Shown here: positions 54,796 to 62,127 of the stretch, one piece after another
How positions within the stretch are numbered: the first letter of the stretch is position 1
Layout of the letters: each line of letters opens with the position of its first letter
Assembly (NCBI GenBank): GCA_934518555.1
Contig: CAKSXW010000001.1
Span: 1-64,000, forward strand
From: an uncultured Faecalibacterium sp.
Lineage (GTDB): Bacteria > Bacillota > Clostridia > Oscillospirales > Ruminococcaceae
Reading direction: 5' to 3'
Length of the DNA: 64,000 nt
Notes under the pieces: model-generated
Databases searched by the model: none
Seen by the model: only the letters and a program-made list of their open reading frames with translations
What the model was told of the DNA's origin: nothing
Translations under genes and position numbers: made by a program

Positions 54796-55045
54796 TGTCC
54801 TTATCCTCCTCAATTTCCACTCGGCTTGCCAGATCGGCGGCCTTTGTCATTACCCGGATCAACCACGTTTCTGGGTCTGCGCTGCTTACGGCCAGAGCAG
54901 CCACCAGTGCAATACAAAGGTTTGTTGCATCTATGCCGATGCAGGTTGTTTCAACCTCCGGGTTTCCATCGTCACCATACTGCACACGCAGATACGGCTT
55001 TACCTTGCCGGTCAGGCTGCCCTCATCGCTGGCTGTGATCTTCAT
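54779..55045 (-). CDS. Early phage protein, function unknown
   Basis: 88 residues (MKITASDEGSLTGKVKPYLR), with CIGIDATNLCIALVAALAVSS and an acidic end. Shares style with 53786-54085. Start ATG at 55045, with AAAGGA upstream and ATGA overlap with the gene before. Confidence 0.55.
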   Translation of the reverse strand: MKITASDEGSLTGKVKPYLRVQYGDDGNPEVETTCIGIDATNLCIALVAALAVSSADPETWLIRVMTKAADLASRVEIEEDKDNETTF

Positions 55046-55305
55046 GCTGCACCATCCTTTTCCTTTACGCCGATCCGCTCTGCGTCCTCTAGCTTTGCCG
55101 CCGGGCTGCGCTCTGCTGCCCACTTGGCCAGCAATGCCGGATAGATCAGGTACACATCCTGCCCACCGGAGGCAGGTGCCTTGATGTAATCCCCAAAGGG
55201 GAAAACTCGCTGCTGCAGCCCCAGCTGCAGGGTGTCCTTGCCAATGGAAAATCCCACGTCTCGCAGGTACTCCACCGCTGCCTGCGGCCTGATGAATGCT
55301 TTCAT
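55042..55305 (-). CDS. Possible excisionase-like DNA-binding protein
   Basis: 87 residues. VEYLRDVGFSIGKDTLQLGLQQRVFPFGDYIKA looks like a MerR/Xis-type winged helix (helix, basic turn, then GDYIK wing). It is the first gene of the main early block on the minus strand. AAGGAGG precedes the ATG. Excisionase or activator is inference. Confidence 0.5.
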   Translation of the reverse strand: MKAFIRPQAAVEYLRDVGFSIGKDTLQLGLQQRVFPFGDYIKAPASGGQDVYLIYPALLAKWAAERSPAAKLEDAERIGVKEKDGAA

Positions 55306-55319
55306 GTTGTCCTTCCTCC

Positions 55320-55348
55320 TTGTTGTGGTCTCCCTTCTGCGGTAGAAT
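55320..55348 (+). promoter_or_regulatory. Possible promoter of the Ntn-hydrolase gene
   Basis: TTGTTG (55320-55325), 17-bp spacer, TAGAAT (55343-55348), 27 bases before the ATG, so a short leader. Confidence 0.5.
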
Positions 55349-55375
55349 AGAGGGGCAGAAGGGAGGTGAGTATAT

Positions 55376-56023
55376 ATGTCGCTTGCAATAACCTTGGCAA
55401 ATCAATACGGAATTGTGATGTCTGCGGACCGAAGAATAACAACAACGGTGACTCGGTCCGAAGCAAATGAGACGGAATCCTTCGTCTTAACAGAACATGA
55501 ACAAAAACTCTTTCTTACGAAGGCAGGACACGGAATTTCCTATACAGGAGCCTCGTCGTTAGAAGGTGGACGATGTACAGCCTGCATTATTCGCAAAACC
55601 CTTGCACAGCTAGAAGACTGCCTTTCCCTTGAGGATGAAATCCTGTCAGTCAAAAAAGAGCTTCAAGCATTTTCAAATGGACGAAATGTGATCCTTATAG
55701 GTGCGGCTATTTGTGACGGAAAAAATCGTGTTCTTTCATCTTCGTTGATAACGGATGAAATTACAGAGCATACGAAGGATGAAAATTGTCTTGCGTTTTC
55801 AGGGGAATCAGATACCGTGATTAAGTTGACGGATATGTTTCTGGTGGATCGCAATGCGTTTCCACTGCAGGAATCTATTGACTATCTTCGGTTTTTGACC
55901 CGGTCAGTCGCAGGGCTTCAGCATTACGCTCAAATGAATCAAACTGTTAGCGAAACATGTGATGTTTTGGTGATCCAAAGCTCCGGAACAGAATGGATCA
56001 CATCACCCGAAGTCCTTTACTGA
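55376..56023 (+). CDS. Proteasome-like Ntn hydrolase with N-terminal serine
   Basis: 215 residues. The N-terminus MSLAITLANQYGIVMSADRR follows the pattern of proteasome beta/HslV subunits: removal of Met would leave Ser1 as nucleophile, Asp17 sits in SADRR exactly as in T1-D17 of the family, and a Lys (K43 in EQKLFL) may play the part of K33 after a short insertion. GISYTGASSLEGG matches the GxAGxxxD-like strand-turn. It is on the plus strand inside the early minus-strand region, looks richer in A/T than its neighbours, and has its own promoter and GGGAGGTGAG site. Likely a lysogenic-conversion gene; target unknown. Confidence 0.6.
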   Translation: MSLAITLANQYGIVMSADRRITTTVTRSEANETESFVLTEHEQKLFLTKAGHGISYTGASSLEGGRCTACIIRKTLAQLEDCLSLEDEILSVKKELQAFSNGRNVILIGAAICDGKNRVLSSSLITDEITEHTKDENCLAFSGESDTVIKLTDMFLVDRNAFPLQESIDYLRFLTRSVAGLQHYAQMNQTVSETCDVLVIQSSGTEWITSPEVLY

Positions 56024-56167
56024 ATTATTTGAGGTCACTGCGTGGTCCGCACTGGTGGAACCTTCAATCACTCGTTTAGAAACTAAAGCACTCTGTGGTT
56101 GCCGCTCTTGTACCGCTAATACAAGGGCGGCAATTTCTTTGGCATCGCCGCTGATTTCGACTTTCAT
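56003..56167 (-). CDS. 54-residue early phage protein
   Basis: 54 residues (MKVEISGDAKEIAALVLAVQ), preceded by GGAGGTG. It lies between the Cro-like gene and the Ntn gene, whose 3' end it overlaps by 21 bases on the other strand. An operator-like palindrome is just upstream (56198-56213). Function unknown. Confidence 0.6.
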   Translation of the reverse strand: MKVEISGDAKEIAALVLAVQERQPQSALVSKRVIEGSTSADHAVTSNNSVKDFG

Positions 56168-56197
56168 TCCGTCCACCTCCTTTTATATTTCTTTTTT

Positions 56198-56213
56198 GTC
56201 TAGTTTGCTAGAC
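56198..56213. promoter_or_regulatory. Operator-like palindrome O3
   Basis: GTCTAG-TTTG-CTAGAC, between the Cro-like gene and the 54-residue gene. Same form as the site at 56437-56452. Confidence 0.65.
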
Positions 56214-56215
56214 GT

Positions 56216-56407
56216 TTACTCCAAAAAAATATCGCTTACTTTTTTGTCCAAAGCTCCCGCAATCTTAGTCAGGGTTTCGGTAGTGGTCACCAAAACGGAG
56301 CCATTCTCCAGCCCGATAATGGTTGCACGAGACACGTTGGCACGCTTTGCAAGTTCTTCTTGGGTAAAACCCTTCTCCTTGCGTGCTTCTTTGATTTTGA
56401 ACGGCAT
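56216..56407 (-). CDS. Cro-like XRE regulator
   Basis: 63 residues, an entire HTH_XRE domain: KIKEARKEKGFTQEELAKRA then NVSRATIIGLENGS and KIAGALDKKVSDIFLE. It is divergent from the CI-like repressor, as Cro from CI, and begins the minus-strand lytic unit. AGGAGGTG precedes the ATG. Confidence 0.85.
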   Translation of the reverse strand: MPFKIKEARKEKGFTQEELAKRANVSRATIIGLENGSVLVTTTETLTKIAGALDKKVSDIFLE

Positions 56408-56435
56408 TGATCGTCACCTCCTCTGTTCAATGAAC

Positions 56436-56464
56436 AGTCTAGCAGACTAGACATAAAATGTCAA
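56436..56464 (-). promoter_or_regulatory. Lytic promoter of the prophage
   Basis: On the minus strand TTGACA (56464-56459), 17-bp spacer, TAGACT (56441-56436). The -10 box is overlapped by operator O1. Confidence 0.75.
56437..56452. promoter_or_regulatory. Operator-like palindrome O1
   Basis: GTCTAG-CAGA-CTAGAC, over the -10 region of the lytic promoter. Confidence 0.75.
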
Positions 56465-56482
56465 GCGAATTTGACAAAAGAC

Positions 56483-56511
56483 TTGATTTTTTGTTTAGCA
56501 GACTGTATGAT
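56483..56511 (+). promoter_or_regulatory. Promoter of the CI-like repressor gene
   Basis: TTGATT (56483-56488), 17-bp spacer, TATGAT (56506-56511). Confidence 0.7.
56493..56504. promoter_or_regulatory. Operator-like site O2
   Basis: GTTTAGCAGACT matches 11 of 12 bases of O1 (GTCTAGCAGACT) and lies in the spacer of the repressor promoter. Confidence 0.6.
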
Positions 56512-56549
56512 ATACTTGACACCAGTGTAAGAAAGGAAGGTGGTTTAAC

Positions 56550-57209
56550 GTGATTCTGGGCGATCTGATAAAAAAGTACCGCCAAGAGCATGGCTGCAGC
56601 ATGGATCAGTTTGCTAAAATGACCGGACTAAGCAAGGCATATATATCCATCCTGGAGCGAAACGTAAATCCGGTAAACAATAAGCCGGTTATCCCATCGC
56701 TGGAAACGATCAAGGCAGTGGCACAAGCCATCAACATGGATTTCAACGACGTGATCTCCATGTTGGATGGAAATCAACCTGTCTCGCTCAAAGAGGAGGC
56801 TGATATTCCCCCGGGGTTCCAGCCCATGCCGGCCATGGTGGAGGTGCCGCTGGTGGGCCGGATCGCCTGCGGCAGCCCCATCCTTGCAGAGGAGAACATT
56901 GAGCGGATGGTCTGTGTGCCTGAAAAGTGGCACGCCACCTTTACTCTGACCTGTGAGGGCAGCAGCATGGAGCCCAAGATCCACGACGGGGACCTGGTAG
57001 CCATTCGCAGCCAACCCACAGTGGAAAACGGCGAAGTTGCCGCCGTGCGGATCGAGGGCGACGCCACCCTGAAGCGAGTGTATCTGCACGATAGCTTTAT
57101 TGAGCTCCGGGCAGAGAACCCATCGTTTGAAAGCATCATCCTTGCCAAAGAGGAGATGAACACCGTTGTGATCGAAGGCAAAGCCGTGGGGCTTTGCAGG
57201 GATATATAA
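56550..57209 (+). CDS. CI-like prophage repressor with S24 peptidase domain, GTG start
   Basis: 219 residues. An XRE HTH (MDQFAKMTGLSKAYISILER, residues 18-37) is joined to an S24 domain with a C107-G108 cleavage site (RIACGSP), Ser139 (GSSMEP) and Lys175 (TLKRVY). A Cys-Gly site is used by UmuD, whereas LexA uses Ala-Gly. It should hold the lytic promoter off and be self-cleaved upon DNA damage. Start is GTG at 56550; GGAAGG precedes it. Divergent from the Cro-like gene. Confidence 0.92.
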   Translation: MILGDLIKKYRQEHGCSMDQFAKMTGLSKAYISILERNVNPVNNKPVIPSLETIKAVAQAINMDFNDVISMLDGNQPVSLKEEADIPPGFQPMPAMVEVPLVGRIACGSPILAEENIERMVCVPEKWHATFTLTCEGSSMEPKIHDGDLVAIRSQPTVENGEVAAVRIEGDATLKRVYLHDSFIELRAENPSFESIILAKEEMNTVVIEGKAVGLCRDI

Positions 57210-57226
57210 GGCAGGAGGACGTTGCC

Positions 57227-58141
57227 ATGGAACGCACTGAAAAAGGCACCAGCTTGATGCAGATACCGGCAAGCTATACGGTGATCGATACGGAGACCAC
57301 CGGCCTTGATCCGCAGTATGACAAGATCATTGAGCTGGCGGCCATCAAGATCAGGGACGGCAAAGAGGTCGCCCACTATGAAACGCTGGTAAACCCGGAG
57401 CGTCCGATTGACGATTTTATTGCAGATCTCACCGGTATCACCAATGAGGAACTGAGTACAGCGCCGGTGGCTGCGGACTGCCTGCCGGATTTTGTGGATT
57501 TTATCGGCGAGGATATTGTGGTTGGGCACAACGTCCATTTTGACATCAATTTTATTTATGACGCTCTGCTGGCGTGCGGCTATGCGCCGATCAAAAACGA
57601 CTTTGTGGACACGCTGCGCCTGAGCCGCCGGGTGCGCCCTGATCTGGAGCACCACCGCCTATGCGACTTGGCAGCAGCGTACAGTGTGCCGCAGCCGGTT
57701 GCACACAGGTCTCTTGCGGACTGCCAGACTACTATTGGCGTACTGGACGCTCTGGCAGCCGATGCAGCTGCACGAGAGATAGACCTACAGGCGTGCAAGA
57801 ATCATTATGGTGCATCTGCGTCTAGGGTGTCCGGCATTGTGGCGCACGAGGGCTGCGAACGCCCGGACAGCCCTCTGTATGGCAAGGTATGCGTATTCAC
57901 CGGCAAGCTGGATACACTGACCCGGAAGGATGCTGCACAGCTTGTGGCGGATCTTGGCGGCATCTGCGCCGATGGTGTCACCAAGAAAACCAATTTCCTT
58001 ATCATGGGCACAAACGAGTATTGCCCCACCATTGTGGGCGGCAAGAGCACCAAGCAGAAAAAGGCCGAGAGCCTGATCCTGAAGGGCGCAGACCTTCAGA
58101 TCCTAACGGAAAACGTATTTCTTGATATGCTGGCCGAATAA
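57227..58141 (+). CDS. DnaQ-type exonuclease with BRCT domain
   Basis: 304 residues. VIDTETTGLD, VVGHNVHFDINF and HRSLADCQTT are the DEDDh exonuclease motifs (about residues 20-175). A BRCT domain follows (YGKVCVFTGKLDTLTRKDAA ... VTKKTNFLIMG). Such two-domain proteins resemble DnaQ epsilon/DinG exonucleases. Start chosen at ATG 57227, GGAGG seven or eight bases upstream. It lies 17 bases after the repressor gene and is likely co-transcribed, so it would be made in the lysogen. Confidence 0.92.
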   Translation: MERTEKGTSLMQIPASYTVIDTETTGLDPQYDKIIELAAIKIRDGKEVAHYETLVNPERPIDDFIADLTGITNEELSTAPVAADCLPDFVDFIGEDIVVGHNVHFDINFIYDALLACGYAPIKNDFVDTLRLSRRVRPDLEHHRLCDLAAAYSVPQPVAHRSLADCQTTIGVLDALAADAAAREIDLQACKNHYGASASRVSGIVAHEGCERPDSPLYGKVCVFTGKLDTLTRKDAAQLVADLGGICADGVTKKTNFLIMGTNEYCPTIVGGKSTKQKKAESLILKGADLQILTENVFLDMLAE

Positions 58142-58251
58142 AACAAAATACCCACCGGGAGTGCCGGTGGGCGTCATCCGCCGGATCCATGAGTGAGAGG
58201 ATGACTTTGGAAAAACAGCAGCTAAAATACCGTGTTAAAAGTTGATATTGA

Positions 58252-58314
58252 CCCGTTTAAAACGCAATACCAGCTAAAAACGGCAAAAAAAGCTGGTATT
58301 GCAAACTAAACGGG
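58252..58314 (+). other. Long imperfect hairpin before the Fic gene
   Basis: GCAATACCAGCT (58264-58275) pairs with AGCTGGTATTGC (58291-58302), and CCCGTTTA (58252-58259) with TAAACGGG (58307-58314). It is in the 271-base gap 58142-58412, which also has a CCCACCGG/CCGGTGGG stem at 58151-58171. There is no T-run, so it looks like an operator or RNA structure rather than a terminator. Confidence 0.6.
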
Positions 58315-58412
58315 GGCATACCGACTAAAAAAGCTATAAAAAACCCATAAAGATGGATATGCTTCCAGTAAGGTATAAGACGCCCAACTTATCGAAATTG
58401 AGGTGAGACAAG

Positions 58413-59630
58413 ATGCCGTACGAGACGCTTGAAAAGATTTCGTATCGTCAGCCAGGGCAGTATGAAGCGATATACGAAGCCCGGCTCAATGGCCCGGAAA
58501 CGGTTCGCTTGGATTTTGAGGTCAATGGCTGGCCTGCTTTTGTTGTTCAGAACAGCGATGTTTACCGCATCCTCCTGCAGATCCAAAAAATCGATAAGCA
58601 GGTTCAGCTTCTCTGCAAAGATTTGCCCAGGGCTGCGCTCCGCCAGTTTGCTCAAAAATGCCTAGTTGATGAAATTGTTCTCACAAACGACATCGAGGGC
58701 GTTAATAGTACACGCCGTGAGATCAGCGAAGTACTGGAACAAATCGACAGTAAATCTGGAAAACGCCGTTTTTATGGACTTGTGCGAAAGTATTTAATGC
58801 TGCAGGAGGAAGAAGAGCGCAGGATAAAAACCTGTCAGGATGTGCGAAATATTTATGACGATCTGGTTCTGAAAGAGGTTGTTGCAGAAAACAGCAAAGA
58901 TGCACCGGATGGGGTGATTTTTCGGAAGGATTCTGTTTCTGTCAGCAATGCAGCACAGAAGGAAATCCATAGAGGACTCTATCCTGAAAATAAGATCATA
59001 GAAGCGATGGACCATGCGCTGGCTTTTTTGAATGGAGACAGTTGTGATCCGCTTATAAGAATTAGCGCATTTCATTATTTGGTGGGCTATATCCACCCGT
59101 TTTATAATGGAAATGGTCGGCTTTCCCGGTTTATCAGCAGCTATTTGCTGTCAGACGAATTGAATTTCCTGATCGGCTATCGTCTTTCCTATACGGTGAA
59201 GGATAACATCAAACAATATTATGATAGTTTCAAGGTTTGCAACAGTGTGCGAAATCGTGGTGATTTAACGCCATTTGTACTTTCCTTTTTGGATATCATA
59301 CAAAAGGCCATGAAGCAGCTTGAAGCAGCTCTGCTCAGAAGAAAAGCGGATTACGATAAATATATGAAGATGATCTCACGGCATCCTTTTGGAGAGAAGG
59401 AAAAGGATTGTGACCTGCTGGGATATCTGATTCAAGCCAGCCTTTTCTCTGGCCATGGAATTGCTACGAAAATGCTTGAAGGAATGCTCGGAATCTCTTA
59501 TACGCCATTGAAGAACAGACTTGCTATTTTGCGGCAGGAGCAGCTGCTGGTTGAAGAAAAAATAGGAAGAGAGAAGTTCTACCGCCTCAACCTTACAGAG
59601 TTTGAGAAACAAGTCGAAAGTCAGGGCTGA
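58413..59630 (+). CDS. Fic-domain protein
   Basis: 405 residues. The Fic motif HPFYNGNGRLSR starts at His228; the inhibitory motif TNDIEG (T91 to G96, S/T-x-x-x-E-G) is in the N-terminal half, so it is a class II Fic protein held in check by its own glutamate. Fic enzymes usually add AMP to target proteins. A C-terminal winged-helix-like region follows (GMLGISYTPLKNRLAILRQEQLL). It looks richer in A/T than its neighbours. In the prophage lysogeny region, it may act as an abortive-infection or toxin-type moron; target unknown. Confidence 0.9.
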   Translation: MPYETLEKISYRQPGQYEAIYEARLNGPETVRLDFEVNGWPAFVVQNSDVYRILLQIQKIDKQVQLLCKDLPRAALRQFAQKCLVDEIVLTNDIEGVNSTRREISEVLEQIDSKSGKRRFYGLVRKYLMLQEEEERRIKTCQDVRNIYDDLVLKEVVAENSKDAPDGVIFRKDSVSVSNAAQKEIHRGLYPENKIIEAMDHALAFLNGDSCDPLIRISAFHYLVGYIHPFYNGNGRLSRFISSYLLSDELNFLIGYRLSYTVKDNIKQYYDSFKVCNSVRNRGDLTPFVLSFLDIIQKAMKQLEAALLRRKADYDKYMKMISRHPFGEKEKDCDLLGYLIQASLFSGHGIATKMLEGMLGISYTPLKNRLAILRQEQLLVEEKIGREKFYRLNLTEFEKQVESQG

Positions 59631-59780
59631 TGCTTCGATAAAAATAAAAAACCTCCCCCAGTGCGCCAACACCGGGAGAGGTTCCGATCTGAATGCGGTT
59701 GCATCAGGCCTTACAAGTTGGAAAGGACTTGCAGGTCTATGATACCACCGCCAGGCAGAGGATGCAAGTGGAGGTATAAC

Positions 59781-60908
59781 ATGAAATGTCAAAGAACCGC
59801 CTGTGGGCGAGAAATACAGGATGATGCCCTATACTGCCCGTACTGTGGCAAAAAGCAGCAGCACACCGCAGCACCAAAACCCCGTAAACGGGCAAACGGC
59901 AAAGGCAGCGTATACCGCCGGGGAAAAACCTGGAGTGCCCAGTCCCGTGTATACCGCAGTGGGGTGCTGGTATTTGAGCGCATAAAGGGAGGGTTTCCCA
60001 CAAGGGCAGCTGCCGAGGAGTATCTGGACACCTACACCCGCACCGGTGTGGCTCCCAGATCCATGCGCCTGATAGACTGCTGGGCCGCCCTGCAAGAGAC
60101 AAAGAAGTGGCAGGCCCTCAGCAAGGACAAACGCAGCCACTACAGCACCGCCTGGCGCAGGCTGGAGCGGATCCAGATGCAGGTCGTCGGGCAGATACCT
60201 TTTAAGGTGTTGCAGGAGCTGACGGACGCTGCCCCCGGTGACTACTATGCCCACCGGGATATCAAGACACTGCTGGGCAAGCTGTATGAGGTGGCAGTCA
60301 CCAGCGAGGCTCTGGACATGGCACAGGACAAGACCTCCCTGATCGAGTTGCCGCCGGTGCCAGACAGTGAGCGAGACGCCTACACTGTGGACGAGGTTCA
60401 CCGGATGTGGCAAGCGTACCGTGCCGGGGACGATCTGGCCCGGTATGCACTGATCCTGTGCTATACCGGCATGAGACCAGGCGAGCTGATGCAGCTGGAT
60501 CTGGCCAACATCGACCTCCAGCGTCAGTGCATCGTAGGCGGCATCAAGACAGCCGCAGGCAAGAACCGAGAGATCCCCATTGCTACCGCCATCGTGCCGC
60601 TGGTGGCCGAAGCCATGCAGGTGGCCACCCACGGTCTGGCTGATGGCTGCCGAGAGCACTTCTATGACCGCTGGTGCCCGGCTGTGGAACGCTGGGGAGG
60701 CAGGCCCCACATGACCGCCCACAGCTGCCGCCATACGCTGGCCACCGCCATGGAGGCCGCCGGGGTGCAGCCGCTGCTGCAAAAGCTGATCCTCGGCCAC
60801 TCGGTCAAAGACATCACCGAGCACTACAGCCGCCACCAAACTTTTGCAGACAAGCTGGCAGCGGTGGAGCTGGCCACCGCCGCTTTTAACGTCGTTTCGG
60901 ATAGCTGA
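59781..60908 (+). CDS. int: Prophage integrase, tyrosine recombinase
   Basis: 375 residues. An N-terminal zinc ribbon (CQRTACGREIQDDALYCPYC), an arm-binding domain (NGKGSVYRRGKTWSAQSRVY), then the catalytic domain with Arg in TGMRPGELM, HSCRHTLAT, ILGHS and the nucleophile Tyr in ITEHYSRH. GGAGGT five bases before the ATG at 59781. It ends 57 bases before attR and inserts at tRNA-Ser(GCT). Confidence 0.95.
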   Translation: MKCQRTACGREIQDDALYCPYCGKKQQHTAAPKPRKRANGKGSVYRRGKTWSAQSRVYRSGVLVFERIKGGFPTRAAAEEYLDTYTRTGVAPRSMRLIDCWAALQETKKWQALSKDKRSHYSTAWRRLERIQMQVVGQIPFKVLQELTDAAPGDYYAHRDIKTLLGKLYEVAVTSEALDMAQDKTSLIELPPVPDSERDAYTVDEVHRMWQAYRAGDDLARYALILCYTGMRPGELMQLDLANIDLQRQCIVGGIKTAAGKNREIPIATAIVPLVAEAMQVATHGLADGCREHFYDRWCPAVERWGGRPHMTAHSCRHTLATAMEAAGVQPLLQKLILGHSVKDITEHYSRHQTFADKLAAVELATAAFNVVSDS

Positions 60909-60964
60909 CCATGTAGCCAACAGAGCCTCAAGTCGCCAACGATGCAACGTTGTTTTTCCGGGCT

Positions 60965-61032
60965 CTGCTAAGGGCGTAGGTCGTCTAAACAACGGCGCGA
61001 GGGTTCAAATCCCTCCTACTCCGCCAAGAAAA
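60965..61032 (+). repeat. attR of the prophage
   Basis: Second copy of the 68-bp core; holds the former chromosomal 3' half of tRNA-Ser(GCT), lacking a 5' half. Confidence 0.93.
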
Positions 61033-61066
61033 AGCTCGATGATCCGTAGAGGTCATCGGGCTTTTT
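61033..61066 (+). terminator. Former terminator of the tRNA-Ser operon
   Basis: AGCTCGATGA (61033-61042) pairs with TCATCGGGCT (61053-61062) followed by TTTT, directly after attR. Before integration it ended the tRNA transcript. Confidence 0.75.
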
Positions 61067-61130
61067 CCCTTTTTATCCTGCTTTTTGGCAAAAAAACGGA
61101 GGCCCCAAGGCCCCCTGGTTCTCTATTCGA

Positions 61131-61877
61131 TTACCGCAGCAGCCCTGTCACCCCGGCCAGCACTGCCAGGTGCACCGGGTAAAACCAGTAAAAGGCCCTC
61201 TGGGCCCCCTTGCTGCAGCGGCCTCGCTGCCCGTTGTAGTGCCAGATCAGCACAAAGGCCAGGGGTGCTGTCAGCTCAAAGGCAAACAGCAGCGCCCCCA
61301 CCACGCACTGCCGCTTCCGGTCCTGCCGGGTCAGGTACAGGGCGCAGATGATGAGCACGCCGATGGCGTGGTAGTCGGTGCTGGCAGCCAGCGCCAGCGC
61401 AGCGCAGCCGACCGCCCACACAAGCCCCTGCCAGCCGGGCAGGCCGTTTTCCTTTTCAAAATGCCGCAGCCCTGCCATAGCCAGCACCCCCAGGGTCAGG
61501 GTCCAGTAAACGTTCTGTGCGCTGGGGTCAAAGGGGGTGCGGGAGAACGCAAGGTCAAAGGGTACTTCGCTCAAAAGGCCGAACAGCACCAGCCGCCCAA
61601 GGTAGCCTTTGACGTTGTGGGTGTGCACAAAGCCCTCCACCAGCAAAAAGCAGAACAGGGGAAAGGCCAGCCGCCCGGTGAAGCGCAGCACCATGTCCAG
61701 CCGGTACAGCGGGTAGGCGGAAAGGGTGTCCTGCGAGAGGGTGCCCAGGTCCAGCCTGGGCGTAAGGATCCCTGCCTCGATGCAGGACGCACCGATGTGG
61801 TCCACCAGCATGGTGATGCAGGCAATGGTTTTAAGAGCGGTGCCGCTGAGGCTGCGGTGTGGGGAAAGTGCAGTCAT
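61131..61877 (-). CDS. TraX-family membrane protein
   Basis: 248 residues with about seven membrane segments. The N-terminus (LSGTALKTIACITMLVDHIGA) and RLDMVLRFTGRLAFPLFCFLLVEGFVHT, with YLGRLVLFGLLSEVPFDLAF, match the TraX family of putative acyltransferases; TraX acetylates F-pilin in E. coli, but in Bacillota the substrate is unknown. The ATG is preceded by GAGGT. Divergent from the LysR gene. Confidence 0.9.
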   Translation of the reverse strand: MTALSPHRSLSGTALKTIACITMLVDHIGASCIEAGILTPRLDLGTLSQDTLSAYPLYRLDMVLRFTGRLAFPLFCFLLVEGFVHTHNVKGYLGRLVLFGLLSEVPFDLAFSRTPFDPSAQNVYWTLTLGVLAMAGLRHFEKENGLPGWQGLVWAVGCAALALAASTDYHAIGVLIICALYLTRQDRKRQCVVGALLFAFELTAPLAFVLIWHYNGQRGRCSKGAQRAFYWFYPVHLAVLAGVTGLLR

Positions 61878-61999
61878 AAAAAAATACCTCGGTCAGCTTG
61901 TAAAAAATCGTCACAGGAACTATAACGGAGGAAAGGCGGCGTTTCCTGCGTCTGATGCAGCAAAATCTGCCCTTCTGCGGCACAAATCGCCCAAAGTGC

Positions 62000-62028
62000 T
62001 TGACAGGAGGGGCCTGGGATAGTACAAT
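62000..62028 (+). promoter_or_regulatory. Promoter of the LysR gene
   Basis: TTGACA (62000-62005), 17-bp spacer, TACAAT (62023-62028). The leader is about 90 nt. Confidence 0.8.
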
Positions 62029-62127
62029 CAAGAAGATATTTGAACTATCTTAAACGTAAGATGAAAAAGATTCACAAAGAATCGGGCGTCTCCGAACCGG
62101 GCACTACAAGGAAGGAGGCTTTTGGAC

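Larger units (their letters stand above)
32657..61032. mobile_element. Prophage integrated in tRNA-Ser(GCT), 28.4 kb
   Basis: Bounded by 68-bp direct repeats (32657-32724 and 60965-61032) that begin in the tRNA anticodon loop. The integrase gene ends 57 bases before attR. Inside are a full set of siphovirus-type genes: lysis, tail fibre, Gp37-like and distal tail protein, tape measure, tail chaperones, major tail protein, neck proteins, HK97-type capsid, prohead protease, portal, terminase pair, helicase, initiator, SSB, recombination genes, Cro/CI-like regulators. No broken gene was noticed, so it may be inducible. Lytic genes run on the minus strand and lysogeny genes on the plus strand. 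Confidence 0.95.
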
